Positions 11,458 to 21,959 of a stretch of DNA of 64,000 nt are shown in pieces. A model generated the notes under the pieces. That model worked only from the letters and a program-made list of their open reading frames with translations. It was not told where the DNA came from and ran no database searches. How positions within the stretch are numbered: the first letter of the stretch is position 1; every line of letters starts with the position of its first letter. The translations under genes and the position numbers were made by a program. This DNA comes from Andrena cerasifolii (taxonomy: Eukaryota > Arthropoda > Insecta > Hymenoptera > Andrenidae). The stretch is from NCBI RefSeq assembly GCF_050908995.1, contig NC_135119.1, positions 14,446,001 through 14,510,000 on the forward strand. Direction: 5' to 3'.

Positions 11458-13957
11458 GTAAATTCGTTCGCCTAATTAAGACAGTGCAGATAAGTGGTGG
11501 CAAGTTTCCTGGGCAGCACCCTTATCGATCGACGCCCTCGTGTTCGGTGCCCCTATTCACGGATTCGAACGCCTCGCGTTCTCCCGCGAGTATAAGCTGT
11601 CTACTTTGCGAACGTGACGTTCACTAAATTCTCGGGGTACCCGAGGCAACGTCTACTGGCACCTGACGGGGGACGGAGAGCGCGAAACGAGCGAAGTGAA
11701 ATAAAAGCACCGGGAATCCGCTCGCGGATAGAGACGAGTCGCTGGCGACAAACGCGCGCCCCGCTTTGAAGAGGCAGCGCGCGGCGGCCGATCGTGAGCC
11801 GCTGATTTTAATTAAAGCAGGAAGAAGAGGAGAAGAGGACGAGTCGAAATTGGGACGTCAGGGTTCTCTTTCTGGTTGAATCGGGGAACGATCGCGCGAG
11901 TCAGATCACCCTCCGCTCCTTCTCCTCTCCTTTTCGCTCCTTCCCTTCTCTTGGCCCTGAATCCCTCTCTGTCTCTCCCCGCGGCTTTTTCTGGGCTCTC
12001 TTCTCCCTTTCACCGGCCGGGCTCTCTGCCTCGCTCCTTTCCCTTCCCAGGCCTCTCGTTCCCTCTTACCCTCTCTTAAGTTACCTCCGCGGACAGAAAT
12101 ATTCGCGGAGGGCCCCGCCTTGTTCCGCCATCATGCCTTCAGCCAGCATACGCGATTATTAAATAGGTACCGTAACGCGTACTTCTCTGAAGAGTGTCGC
12201 CGACTTTCCTCTTCCCACCCTCTCGAACTTCACGCGGACGGATCTCCGCCGGGTTTATCGGTTCGAATTCTGCAACGGAGCGGTCTCCTTATCTCCACAG
12301 ACGCGCAATTTGCTCCGAGGACCGTCGCCGCGATCGCTAACTCGTCCATCCCTTTGTTCACCTTAATCGAACCCAAGTTCCCCGCAATCTGCTGCTGACT
12401 GGAAAGTCACCACCCGTTTCGCGAGATTGCGAATAACTTTAGAGACGAATAAATAATTAAAAGACAGCTACGGCTTTAGTAGATATCAAAGCAACGAGGC
12501 TCGAAAGGTCGGAGGTCAGACACGTCCGCGAGGCGCGCCAGATCTTTCCGTAGATATTAGGGCTGTCAGCGCGCAGCAGATGTCTCGCGAGAATATCTCA
12601 CGGTGTTGCGTATTCGCAGCGATTTTTATGGCCCATAAAGGTTGCTTTATTAATCCCAGGGGACGTTGTTTTCAACAGGGCCGAGGAGACGAGGCAGGCT
12701 CTCTCGAAAGCTGGTCTCGCGGCGAGATTTCACTCGACAAACCGTAAGTCACGCGTAAATCAGCGTGGCAGGCGTTTGTGGGTCGAAAGTTCAGCCGCGC
12801 ACCCCGCGAGAACATCGACAGAGCGGTTTCAAGCGAACTTCCTATCTTGCGTTCCACGTTCCGACGATTTTTTGCAGGCACACTGGATCCTCGGCGGTAA
12901 AACTGATTAGTTTCGCCGCGGTGTCGTTTGATAACTGCGGATGGTTCGATATCCTGCCGTTAATTAATTATTCCGGAGCTATCAAGGATTAAAGCCGCGC
13001 CGTCAGATAACCTTCCGTCTTTGCAAGCATGCTCGAGCCGTTTCGCTCCTAAATCCCTCGTTATCCAAGCGATCGAACCGACAGACCCCACCCGTCGAAG
13101 AAATAAAGGACCGAGTCGATGCGTAGATCCGGTGCAATAAAGAAATTGGAACGTCCCCCTTCGGCCGTCTGACGCGATGGGGTCGCCAAGAGTGTCGGCG
13201 TTGATCCAGGTCCGCCGGACGGCCACAATTTCTCATTTCCCTGGACTTTTCTCGGTCTATATTATCGATCATCACCGACAGGGACACCGTTACGCACGTG
13301 TGCCGTGCATTCACGCGATCATCCCTCCCTCTTCGCCCCCTCGTCCGGCTCTCTCTTCCTCAGCCCTACGTCCGTCCCTCTCGTTTTCGTTCAGCAACGT
13401 CCCAACGACGTCCTTTTTGCTCTTTCATTTTGGCCGCCCACAATCTCCCATGGGCGAGGATTATACCTCCCTTTCCACCGCGAGCCAACCGAATCGCCCA
13501 TTCTCCTCGAGGATTCCTCCGAGCCCCGGCTACGCTCCACGGCAATTTGCATATTTGGCCGGGTTAAATCTAAAAACGGCGCGGAATGCACGAGCAGTGA
13601 GATTGGATAGAGGCTAAATTAGTTCATGGCAATCTGATGGCTAAGAGATCCGCAATCCCGCGCGAGCACTCGCCGGGCGAGCGCAGATTCTCCTCCGCCG
13701 ATAGGGTGTGTATACCTCGTTCCAGCGCTGTTTCCTCGGGCGCTATCCGCAGCCGAATTTCCGCGGCCACTCTTCCGCGTTTCCTTTCGCTCGTCTCCGG
13801 CTCTAGCGGGTTTGGAACTTTCCAACACACCGAGGGATATCAGTTTCCTTTCCTTTTTTAAACAAGCTTCTTGAAGTCGTCTGCATTAGGTACTTACTTA
13901 GGAGCGTTGATATTATACCTGTAGGTAATGAGAAATAATTTGGAGTAGGTACTTTCT
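11458..13957. other. CpG-rich unique DNA, no gene recognised
   Basis: Polypyrimidine runs at about 11893-12077 and 13310-13470 generate open frames on both strands that are compositional. No domain, convincing exon or transposon end is seen. Confidence 0.45.
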
Positions 13958-13965
13958 TAGATTTT

Positions 13966-14883
13966 AATCGAGGGGGCGATAAATTTTGGACGAGCGGCAA
14001 ATTTTGGGAAGCCTCAAATTTGAGGGAGCGCCAAATTTTGAGGGGCATGACATTTTGGGGGTGGAAAATTTTGGAGCGATAATTTTTGGGAAGCGGCAAA
14101 TTTTGAGCGGCGGGAAATTTAGGGTGCATCAAAGTTGAGGAAGCACCAAATTTTGGTCAGCATAAAATTTTGGAGCGATAAATTTTGGGGAGCGGAAAAT
14201 TTTGGGAAGCGACGAATTTTGAGGGGCGGGAAATTTGAGGGAGCGCCAAATTTTGGTTAGCATGAAATTTTGGGAAGCGGAAAATTTTGGGGAACGGAAA
14301 TTTTTGGGAAACGGCAAATTTTGAGGGGCGGGAAATTTAGGAAGCATCAAAGTTGAGGAGGCGTCAAATTTTGGTTGGCATGAAATTTTGAGGAGCGATA
14401 AATTTTGGGGAGCGGAAAATTTTGGGAAGCGACGAATTTTGAGGGGCGGGAAATTTGAGGGAGCGCCAAATTTTGGGGAACGGAAAATTTTTGAGCGATA
14501 AATTTTGGGGAACAGAAATTTTTGGGAAGCGGCAAATTTTGAGGGGCGGGAAATTTAGGAAGCATCAAAGTTGAGGAGGCGCTAAATTTTGGTTGGCATG
14601 AAATTTTGAGGAGCGGAAAATTTTGGAGCGATAAATTTTGGGGAGCTGCAAATTTTGAGCGAAAGAAATTGGAAAAGTTTAAACACAGAGTCTTGAGACA
14701 ACTACAAAATCAATTCCCTTTTTTCATGTAGCGAATAAGCTATGATTCATACGTGAGTTGCCATATAGAATTAATTTAGAAATTGTCACGACCCTTTTAA
14801 ATTAAAATATTAGATGATATTTGGTGGAACGGGCGGTAGTCGCTAGTCAGCCTAGATGCGCCAAATCTTCAAATCCGTCTCTG
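13966..14883 (+). mobile_element. hAT-like element carrying a minisatellite, copy 1
   Basis: The right end (CAAATCTTCAAATCCGTCTCTG at 14862-14883, shown for position) and about 190 bp of unique sequence before it match, in reverse complement, the left end of the element at 37495-38271. Shared landmarks are GAGCGAAAGAAA, ACACAGAG-CTTGAGACAACT, GTGAGTTG-CATAT and GGGCGG. An 8-bp near-repeat flanks it: TAGATTTT (13958-13965) and TAGATTTC (14884-14891), 7 of 8 matching. The left CAGGGG terminus seen in the other copy is not recognisable here, so this end is probably deleted or diverged. Most of the body is the minisatellite. Confidence 0.65.
13975..14660 (+). repeat. AAATTTTGGGGAGCG minisatellite with ~218-bp higher-order period
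   Basis: Irregular units of roughly 15-22 bp share the core AAATTTTGGGGAGCG / AAATTTTGGGAAGCG. A longer period of about 218 bp is visible, since the blocks starting near 14129 and 14347 align unit by unit. G-rich on the + strand. The open frames across it on the - strand are translations of the repeat and not genes. The same repeat runs in the opposite direction at 37727-38226. Confidence 0.9.
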
Positions 14884-14891
14884 TAGATTTC

Positions 14892-16477
14892 CGTAAAGCA
14901 GATCGATGAAGAAGCCGGATGATTTACGCCAAAACTCGTTAGAACTGTGAGACTCGAACTCTCGTCAGCAACAGTTGCCGACTACATTAGGAACGATTTG
15001 GTTTGCTAATTAATCCGCGACCGCGTGAACGTGAAAAAAACAGAGTCCGACGGGCTTCTTTAGGAATTCGTGGCGCGCGTCGTCCTTTCACGGCCATTGG
15101 CAGCACGGTTGATCAATCCGTGTCTTCGCGAAGATCGATGACGCGTCGTACGCTCCATGGCAATCGAGCGTTTAAGCAACGTGACATTGAAGCTCACGGT
15201 CCCTTTTCCCCTTCCCCTCCCCTTAACCTCTTTTCCCTGCCCCCGTCGCCGCTCCGACAGATTTCCACGATCTCGAGAGTTTTGCGGATTTTTTTTGCGA
15301 ATTCAATCCTCCGGAGGGAAATCGATTCGCCGCGGATACAACCCCTCCATTATCTCCCAAGTACGATAGGAATTTTTACGGCCAGTTTGTATCATCTTCC
15401 TTGCACCGTTCGTCCTACGATTTGCATCGTACTTCGCGTGGGACTGATGGAAAGCCCGGGATCCCGTGAGAGAACCCATACGTGAATGGGTTTCGATATC
15501 GTCCCATCGCAATTCCGTGTTGTAGGTACGCCGTACGTTTGCGAAATTCAAAGGCGATTTGAACGTTAACGAGGTCGTACATCCAACCGTATTTTCCATT
15601 ATTTCTATTATTATATGTCTATCGCGCATCAATAAATCGGCGCAGCCTACCATTTACAGTTTGCCACCGTCGGGCATCATTTAACTGAGACGACTGTACT
15701 TTTAAAATGTATCATTTATACGAACTCCAGTTTCGCAATGAAATGACCCGTGCCATTCACCTTCGGCGATACAAATCTAAAGCTACCCCTAAAAATATCT
15801 GTAGCGCGAGTAACAGTGAAACACGGTGTTAACACCGCGTAAATCAAGTATAAGAAAAGGGAGCCGTCGTTAACGACACAGTTTACTTGCAATTAGATGC
15901 CCCTCGTTTGACAAACAGCTCACGCAGTTGGATCGCGACAAGTGACATTTAATCGACAAGCTGCCCGTCAGAATCTCCGCGAACTAACGTCCCGGCGAAC
16001 GTACCCGCGACGATTACAGCCCGCCGTTTAAATCACGCGCGACGCTGGCGCGCAGCAGTGCGTCAAATTAACGGTCCCACCGTAGCCATCCTCCTGTTCT
16101 AGCGAGAATTTCCGCCGCGAGAGGTGTCCGTCTATAAACGTCATAGACGGATTTACGAGCGGGCTTCCTAAGTTTCGACGATCGTTAGCTGGCTCCCCGC
16201 TCGCGATGCTGTCCCGTCTTGTATTCCATTTGCTTATCATTAGCGCGATTATATTTTTACGATGACTTTTACTGACCGGGATTCGACGCGGCACGCACGA
16301 CGGCCCCGCGAATACGCGGTAATCCCCCTGGTGTGATTTACTACCTGCTACCTACTCTACCTTTGCGGAAACCCAGAGATTTTTTAGAAAATTTTTATTT
16401 AGATAAACTTTCGAATAACAAATAAAATTTTTAAAAAATTATTCGTCATGTGTCGAATAAAATTCACCGGGGTTAAC
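14892..16477. other. Unique DNA, no gene recognised
   Basis: Mostly CpG-rich sequence; a pyrimidine-rich run lies at about 15200-15260. Nothing with supported coding or repeat structure is seen. Confidence 0.4.
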
Positions 16478-16480
16478 TTA

Positions 16481-17037
16481 CAAGAGGAGGACACCGATTT
16501 TGATGAGCCTTGGCACGATGAATCTATGTCGAAAATAAATAAACAGGTGTCCGAGCGTTTCTGCCAATAGGCCTTAATGATAGAGACATTTATATGGAAA
16601 TTATTCAAAATTTCATAGTGGCCGTGGGGTTTTAGTGGGTAAAAATCTTACACTACCCTGGCGTCCGCGGGAGATTCCCTTCTGTAGGCGTTGGGGTGCC
16701 TTTTGAAGATGTCTCCACGTTAAAAAAAAAACTTTATAAATTTTTTTTATAAATTATGTTTTTATAATTTTTTGTTTTTTAACTTGGGGAAATCTTCAAA
16801 AGGCAACCCGACTTCTTCAGAGCGGAATCCCCTGGGGACGCCAGGGTAGTATGGGATTCTTACCCATTAAAACCCCACGGCCACTATGGAATTTTTTATA
16901 ATTTCCATATAAATATCTCTATTAAGGTAAGGCTCATTGGCAGACACGCTGGGACACCTATTTACTTATTTTCGACATAGATTCATCGTGCCAAGGCTTA
17001 TCAAAATCGGTGTCTACCTCGTGGTGCCCTGCCCTTG
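16481..17037. mobile_element. Harbinger-like palindromic MITE, copy 1
   Basis: The 557-bp element begins CAAGAGGAGGACACC and ends, in reverse complement, CAAGGGCAGGGCACC. TTA lies on both sides (16478-16480 and 17038-17040). Arms of roughly 270 bp are inverted copies that meet around an A/T-rich centre near 16730-16790. A 3-bp TTA duplication fits PIF/Harbinger, but the assignment is tentative without a transposase. The left arm lacks about 20 bp (the CATGTG-TAGACA block) present in the right arm and in the copy at 35643-36116. Confidence 0.75.
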
Positions 17038-17040
17038 TTA

Positions 17041-18008
17041 GTTACAATTAACTTTATTCGTCAAAGCATCTAGAGTTAAAGTAATTTTGATTTGATCGGT
17101 TGTTTAAATATTTTTTTATTCAGTTAATGCCCAACACTGCGAAATCCTCTCCTTAAGTTTCCTTCGGCGGGGACTTCGCCAAGTGCCTTTCATCTTAGGC
17201 ACATCTCGTTATTCTTCGACGTGGGTATAAAATGCTTCTCAAGATTAGAAGTTAATCTCCGGTTCTTGCTTGTCCTTGGAAGACGTTTCGCATCATTCTT
17301 AGACGTGGACTTCGTGGGAACATCTTAAATCTGAAAACTCGTGGCTGTCCCTTGGGCTCTCTTTCTATCTGAACTCGCCAGCGTTCGCAAGGAATTTTCA
17401 AAATGGAAGCAGGGCCCTTTCTACGGGACAAAGCTCGCGCGAAACGTTCATATAAAATAAAGTTGCCGGTCGTAGGTCGTGCCTTTATGCGAGATTAAAG
17501 TCGCGCTGGATGGCTGGGGCGCGAGAAACTCTTCCGGCTGGTAGAAAATTCATTTCGGGAAAAGAACGACGGAGGGCGCCGTGGAGTTTAAGAACATTCC
17601 GTCGCAGCTGCGAACAAAAGTTTCCGGTGCTACCGCTGATGTTTCGCCGGCTGCGCGACCGCGCGACACGTGCTTTCCTCTTTCTTGTCGGCTTTCCTGC
17701 GGGAAAGGGCGGAAGGGCTGTCAAAGGGTTGTTTAAACCTCGCTGTCCACTCGAAATATGAATTAACTGGGAAGACCAGGGTAAACCTTGACTACCCACA
17801 ATCGAAATAGTAGCAGAAACATTGGGGAAAGTTGCCTTTAGTGGGCCATTTTTGTATCTCGATAAACAAATATATTTGCAGTGTGTCCTTTGGCTACACC
17901 GATTTAAGGAGTGGAAATGGAACGTGCCAGAACAGCGAGACGGTTATTCATTTGTTTGTCGTTACGCGTCGTCGAGATATAGAAACACGTGGTGTTACGT
18001 TTTTTAAG
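17041..18008. other. Unique DNA, no gene recognised
   Basis: 17160-17780 is CpG-rich. From about 17815 the sequence is more AT-rich and may be old repeat, but no termini can be defined. Confidence 0.35.
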
Positions 18009-18010
18009 TA

Positions 18011-18542
18011 GGGGAGAGACCGGGGCAAAGTGACGCGAAAAAAGTTTGAAGTCGAATAAAATGATAGATCTAATTAAAAGAAGTAACTTTTGTCTTGAAA
18101 CTTTTTTTCTACCTTTTACATTTCGCGAGTTATATCACAAAATCGGAAAATAACCGAATTTTCGGGAGTTAATTTCACCCCCTTCGAATGAATTTGGGCA
18201 GCAAACAAGAGTTGCGTTGTAATCTGGAGGAAATCCCCTACATATTCACACAGTTTCAGAATTTTTTGAATTTTCGGGTTCGGGATCTTCCCTTGTAAGT
18301 ATAACAATGAAAACATATGTATTTTGGGGGGTAACCTATAAGTTACCTAATATTGGACCATAACTCTAAAGTTTAGTTTTTTTAAGATACCATTTTAATC
18401 GCATATTTTATCAACACAATAAATACATGATAAAATCTACATAAACTGCTTATCTTTTTCCCGTTTCTCTTTGCTTTCTGCTATGTTTTATCCTACAATA
18501 AGAGAGAAATAAAAAAGTGGTCCAGAAAAGGCGACTCTCCTC
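18011..18542. mobile_element. Element with GGGGAGA-CCGGGGC end, chimeric interior
   Basis: The left end GGGGAGAGACCGGGGCAAAG follows TA (18009-18010). Its first 55 bp match the right terminus of the element at 49556-50588, including GTTTGAAGTCGAATAAAAT. From about 18062 to 18300 the sequence instead matches the unit and right arm of the palindrome at 27645-28640. The right end (CTCTCCTCTA at 18535-18544 followed by TA) is only an imperfect partner of the left, so the outer boundary is uncertain. Either two repeats recombined or one inserted in the other. Confidence 0.5.
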
Positions 18543-18712
18543 TACCTTTCTGTTGGATAAATATGCGTCTGTGCGATTGCAAAATAGAAGAACTCTGTAA
18601 GTTCATCAGAGTACAGCATTCCTGTGCTCGGATAACTTACTCATCGCTAATATCTTATCTCATTTAGTGCGCAATGTATAGCTACACGTTATTGTAGGTA
18701 ATTAGGTACCTA

Positions 18713-18905
18713 CACTGCGTTCCACATTAGAGCATACTCGTTTCGCGCAGGGACCCACTGTTGATTGGTAGTGAACCGGCAGGGAAAGTGCTGCGACCAA
18801 TCGCGAGAGTGCTACGACCAATCGCGCGTGTCAGGTCCGTGGGAGCTGCGCAGATCGGTCGCAAATCGGTAGGGGCGTTGGTACGCTCTTACATGGAACG
18901 CAGTG
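18713..18905. mobile_element. 193-bp TA-flanked MITE with CACTGCGTTCCA ends
   Basis: Ends CACTGCGTTCCACATTAGAG and, in reverse complement, CACTGCGTTCCATGTAAGAG are inverted repeats of about 30 bp with TA on both sides (18711-18712 and 18906-18907). Inside, a 21-bp unit containing GACCAATCGCG is repeated in tandem at about 18789-18830. The size and TA site fit a Tc1/mariner-type MITE. Confidence 0.8.
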
Positions 18906-18907
18906 TA

Positions 18908-20652
18908 TATTGACTGCATCCTACCTGGGGATTAAAAATCCCCCACGGTTCTTCGTTAAAATACCTGCGCTTCCTTCGAAACTAAGTCGATCTCCGCCAG
19001 CAGCGAGAAAAAGGAAAGATCGTACGCCAACTTTACCTAAACATTACATTTAACGGTGACTAGAGACAAGCCGGAGTGGCAGATAAATTCATTAAAAGCG
19101 ACCTGGACTCGTCGGGCCGGCTAATGGTTCACGCCCCATCGCGTTTAATCCGCGTCCGCGCGAAATCCACCGAATCTCCATCGATGATCGCGAGGGGGTG
19201 CTCCACGGCGCGCTGCGTTCGCAGGCGTTCCTCGCGGTCGATCCCGTTGGAGCGCGCTCGCGATCTCGTCGGTGGTAACGGCCGCGCCGGGGATGAAAAG
19301 GAGATAGAGAAAACAGTAAACGCGGGTGGAAAGAGTACCGGGAGGCTCTCGAGAAACTTTCAAAGTAAATGAGCTCAGCCCCCAGGCGTGCATGTGTATA
19401 CGCGCCTCGTCTATGTATCCCGGCGCGGCGTCGGGATTCTCCATTTTCCATTCTCGGCTAGGCGATAGCAAAAGTTGAAAATCGTCGGCCATTGCGAGCA
19501 CCCTGCGCGCTTTTAACCAAGCCTCGACCTTCTCCCTTTCTCTGCCACCTCCACCATCACCACCTTCGCCACCCGCGGCTTCCCTTCGCCCTATCCGGCG
19601 GGCCACCTAGAGCAGGGCTCCTGGTTCCTCGCCCTTTCCTCTCGCGCGTGTGTGTACGCGTTTCTCGTAGCGTATATTCGCATTTGCACGCCCGCCTTTG
19701 CACGTGGATCCTATGTGAACGAAACGTAGAACGAGCAAAAAGGCGAGGCAAACTCTTGGCGGAGAGGCGCACCGACACATGCTCCCTCGCCTACCCGGCC
19801 AACGTAACCCGCTTCATTTCGTGTCCACTTTATATGCAGACCATCCCGCCTCTCTCGCTCTCCCCCTACCTCCTTCTGTTCCTCGCTCCCCGCCGCTGCT
19901 CCTCGATACGTAAATTCTCTACCCGCCTGCTGCCTCTCTGTCTCTCGCTGGATGCTTAAGTGGCCGCGCGAGGTGAGGCCGCCGCTTTTCCCTTTCTTTA
20001 ATCGAACGTCCGCTCCCGCGATAAGCCAGCCGTACGCGCCCGATAACGGCCCGAGACGCTGCTTCGTTTCGCTGATTTTCATTTCAGATTGCTCCATCCG
20101 CGTACTTACCGGCGTGTCGTGTCTCTCGCAGCGTTCCTGTCGCTCCGCCGCGCGGTAAACAACCCGCGCGGAAACGCAGCTACGAGCTTAATTGGCTTTC
20201 GATGCGCGCAATTTGTTGCGATTGCGGAAATTTGCGGACGGGCCCCGGGTTGCGAATGCAAATTCTGCAGATGTCGCGGGCTCTCAGGCGGTATTTATGG
20301 ATCCCGATATCAGCCGCGACGTGTCGCTCGAGTGGCGCGGGTAATTGAAAGTGGCCGTCGAACGGCGCGGGAGGAACACCAGATCGTGGCGAAATATGAT
20401 TAAAACTTGGAACGGAGAGGCAATAGGGCTTATTCCTTATTCAAATCGCCCCTCCTTCTTCGTTATCGCGCTACCGCTGGCCGTGCATCGCCTAACTCGA
20501 GTTTGACTGACACTTTCCACGGGGAACGAGCGTCGTTCTGTATTCCGCCTTCACCGAGCACTCTCTTCCGCCATTTTCCTCCCCTCGGCTGGGTCCCTTC
20601 TTCCGTTTAATTTCGCGCCTACCCCGTCGCAACGGTCTCGCCTTTCTTTCGT
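18908..20652. other. CpG-rich unique DNA, no gene recognised
   Basis: High-CpG sequence with pyrimidine-rich runs (19520-19600, 19850-19950). An isolated donor-like CCG|GTAAGTAC lies on the - strand near 20103-20108, but no convincing acceptor or coding exon accompanies it. Open frames up to about 155 codons here are compositional. Confidence 0.4.
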
Positions 20653-20654
20653 AG

Positions 20655-21488
20655 CTAAAAAAGCTGGGATTCCATATATTACGCGATTCCGATGAACCCC
20701 AATGTGATCTCCGTAGACTCGAGGCGTGCTGCCGGCACAATATGTTATCTTTCAATATTAACAAGTGGCACGCCATCAGATTTACTCGGACAAAGAACCC
20801 TGTAACGCATACTTACCTTGTAGACGACACTGCCCTTCCTCTCTCGAATATCGTACGTGACCTTGGGGTTATATTCGATCCGGCACTGCGCTTCGTCGAT
20901 CACTATAATCACGTATTTCGTTCCGCAAACAAAACTTTGGGATTCTTACAAAGGGTTTCGGCTGAGTTAAAAAATGTCCATACGCTTAGAATCCTCTGTT
21001 TCTCCCTAGTTCTCCCTCATTTGGAATTTGCTTCCTTAATCTGGTCACCTCAATTCAACAAGTATGAGACCCTACTCGAAAAAGTGCAGCACAAATTCCT
21101 CCGGTATGCTGCATACAGGGTTGGTCCGTCGATGGCCTCTGATGACCATAACTTCGAGCCAATGATGACATTATTAGGGATGCACAGCTTGAAGGACAGA
21201 AGGACGGTTTCTGACTTGGTCTTTCTCTTCAAATTATTGAATGGCCAATAAGACTGCCCACAACTTCTTCGGCAGGTTAATTTAAATGCACCTGAAAGAC
21301 GAGTTAGGAGCTTTTCTCTGTTTAAAGCCAAATTCTATTCTTCCTCCTTTGGTCACAATGATCCGGTCACTAGGGTATGTAAGTTAGCTAATAGCTATGC
21401 TTGCGGACTGAACTTTTTTGGATTCCCACTTACTTCTTTCAAATTGCAAGCGCGACGAGTCATGGCCACCAGCATAGCGTCTGGATAG
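20655..21488 (+). pseudogene. Non-LTR retrotransposon (LINE) reverse transcriptase, C-terminal remnant
   Basis: This is the last ~278 codons of a LINE ORF2-type polyprotein, starting just after where the catalytic palm motif would lie (5'-truncated insertion). Readable landmarks, in order: D-PQCDLRRLEACCR and LSFNINKW (thumb region), LGVIFDPALRF, KTLGFLQRVS, LRILCFSLVLPHLEFAS-IWSP, LEKVQHKFLRYAAYR, and SDLVFLFKLLNG. The same frame continues through one in-frame stop (TAA at 21249-21251) as CPQLLRQVNLNAPERRVRS down to a terminal TAG at 21486-21488. These motifs are those of the Jockey/CR1/I group; the exact clade is not resolved. It cannot be functional because it lacks the endonuclease and the catalytic core. 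The tail that follows has become a satellite. Confidence 0.85.
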
Positions 21489-21570
21489 CGGCCCATTCAA
21501 TTATTTTCTGGCAACACTTTTGTAAACCTTTGTATATAGAAGGAGTCATCCGTATAAATGAAATAAAAAA
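21489..21570 (+). other. LINE 3' untranslated region
   Basis: A short 3' UTR runs from the stop to AAATGAAATAAAAAAG, which begins the A-rich tail. Confidence 0.6.
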
Positions 21571-21935
21571 GAACAAAGAAAAAAGAAAAAAGAAAAAAGA
21601 AAAAAGAAAAAAGAAAAAAGAAAAAAGAAAAAAGAAAAAAGAAAAAAGAAAAAAGAAAAAAGAAAAAAGAAAAAAGAAAAAAGAAAAAAGAAAAAAGAAG
21701 AAAGAAGAAAGAAGAAAGAAGAAAGAAGAAAGAAGAAAGAAAAAAGAAAAAAGAAAAAAGAAAAAAGAAAAAAGAAAAAAGAAAAAAGAAAAAAGAAAAA
21801 AGAAAAAAGAAAAAAGAAAAAAGAAAAAAGAAAAAAGAAAAAAGAAAAAAGAAAAAAGAAAAATGAAAAATGAAAAATGAAAAATGAAAAATGAAAAATG
21901 AAAAATGAAAAATGAAAAATGAAATAAAATAAAAA
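21571..21935 (+). repeat. Heptanucleotide satellite (GAAAAAA)n with GAAGAAA and GAAAAAT blocks
   Basis: The 7-bp period runs for about 360 bp. Blocks in order: GAAAAAA (about 21575-21695), GAAGAAA (about 21696-21740), GAAAAAA (about 21740-21857), then GAAAAAT (about 21858-21920), fading into AAATAAAAT. It starts at the LINE tail and so probably grew from it. The strand is pure purine for most of its length. The lysine-rich open frame through it is not a protein gene. Confidence 0.95.
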
Positions 21936-21959
21936 TAAAATATTTCACTTGGAATTCTA

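Noticed and set aside
14129..14568. Pro/Lys/Phe/Asn-rich repeated open frames
   Set aside because: They are translations of the minisatellite at its ~218-bp period.
20103..20270. Donor-like GTAAGTAC with an upstream CTGCAG on the - strand
   Set aside because: The acceptor has a poor pyrimidine tract and no frame or domain supports an exon.
21401..21948. Lys/Arg/Glu-rich and Phe-rich open frames on the two strands
   Set aside because: They are translations of the (GAAAAAA)n satellite.
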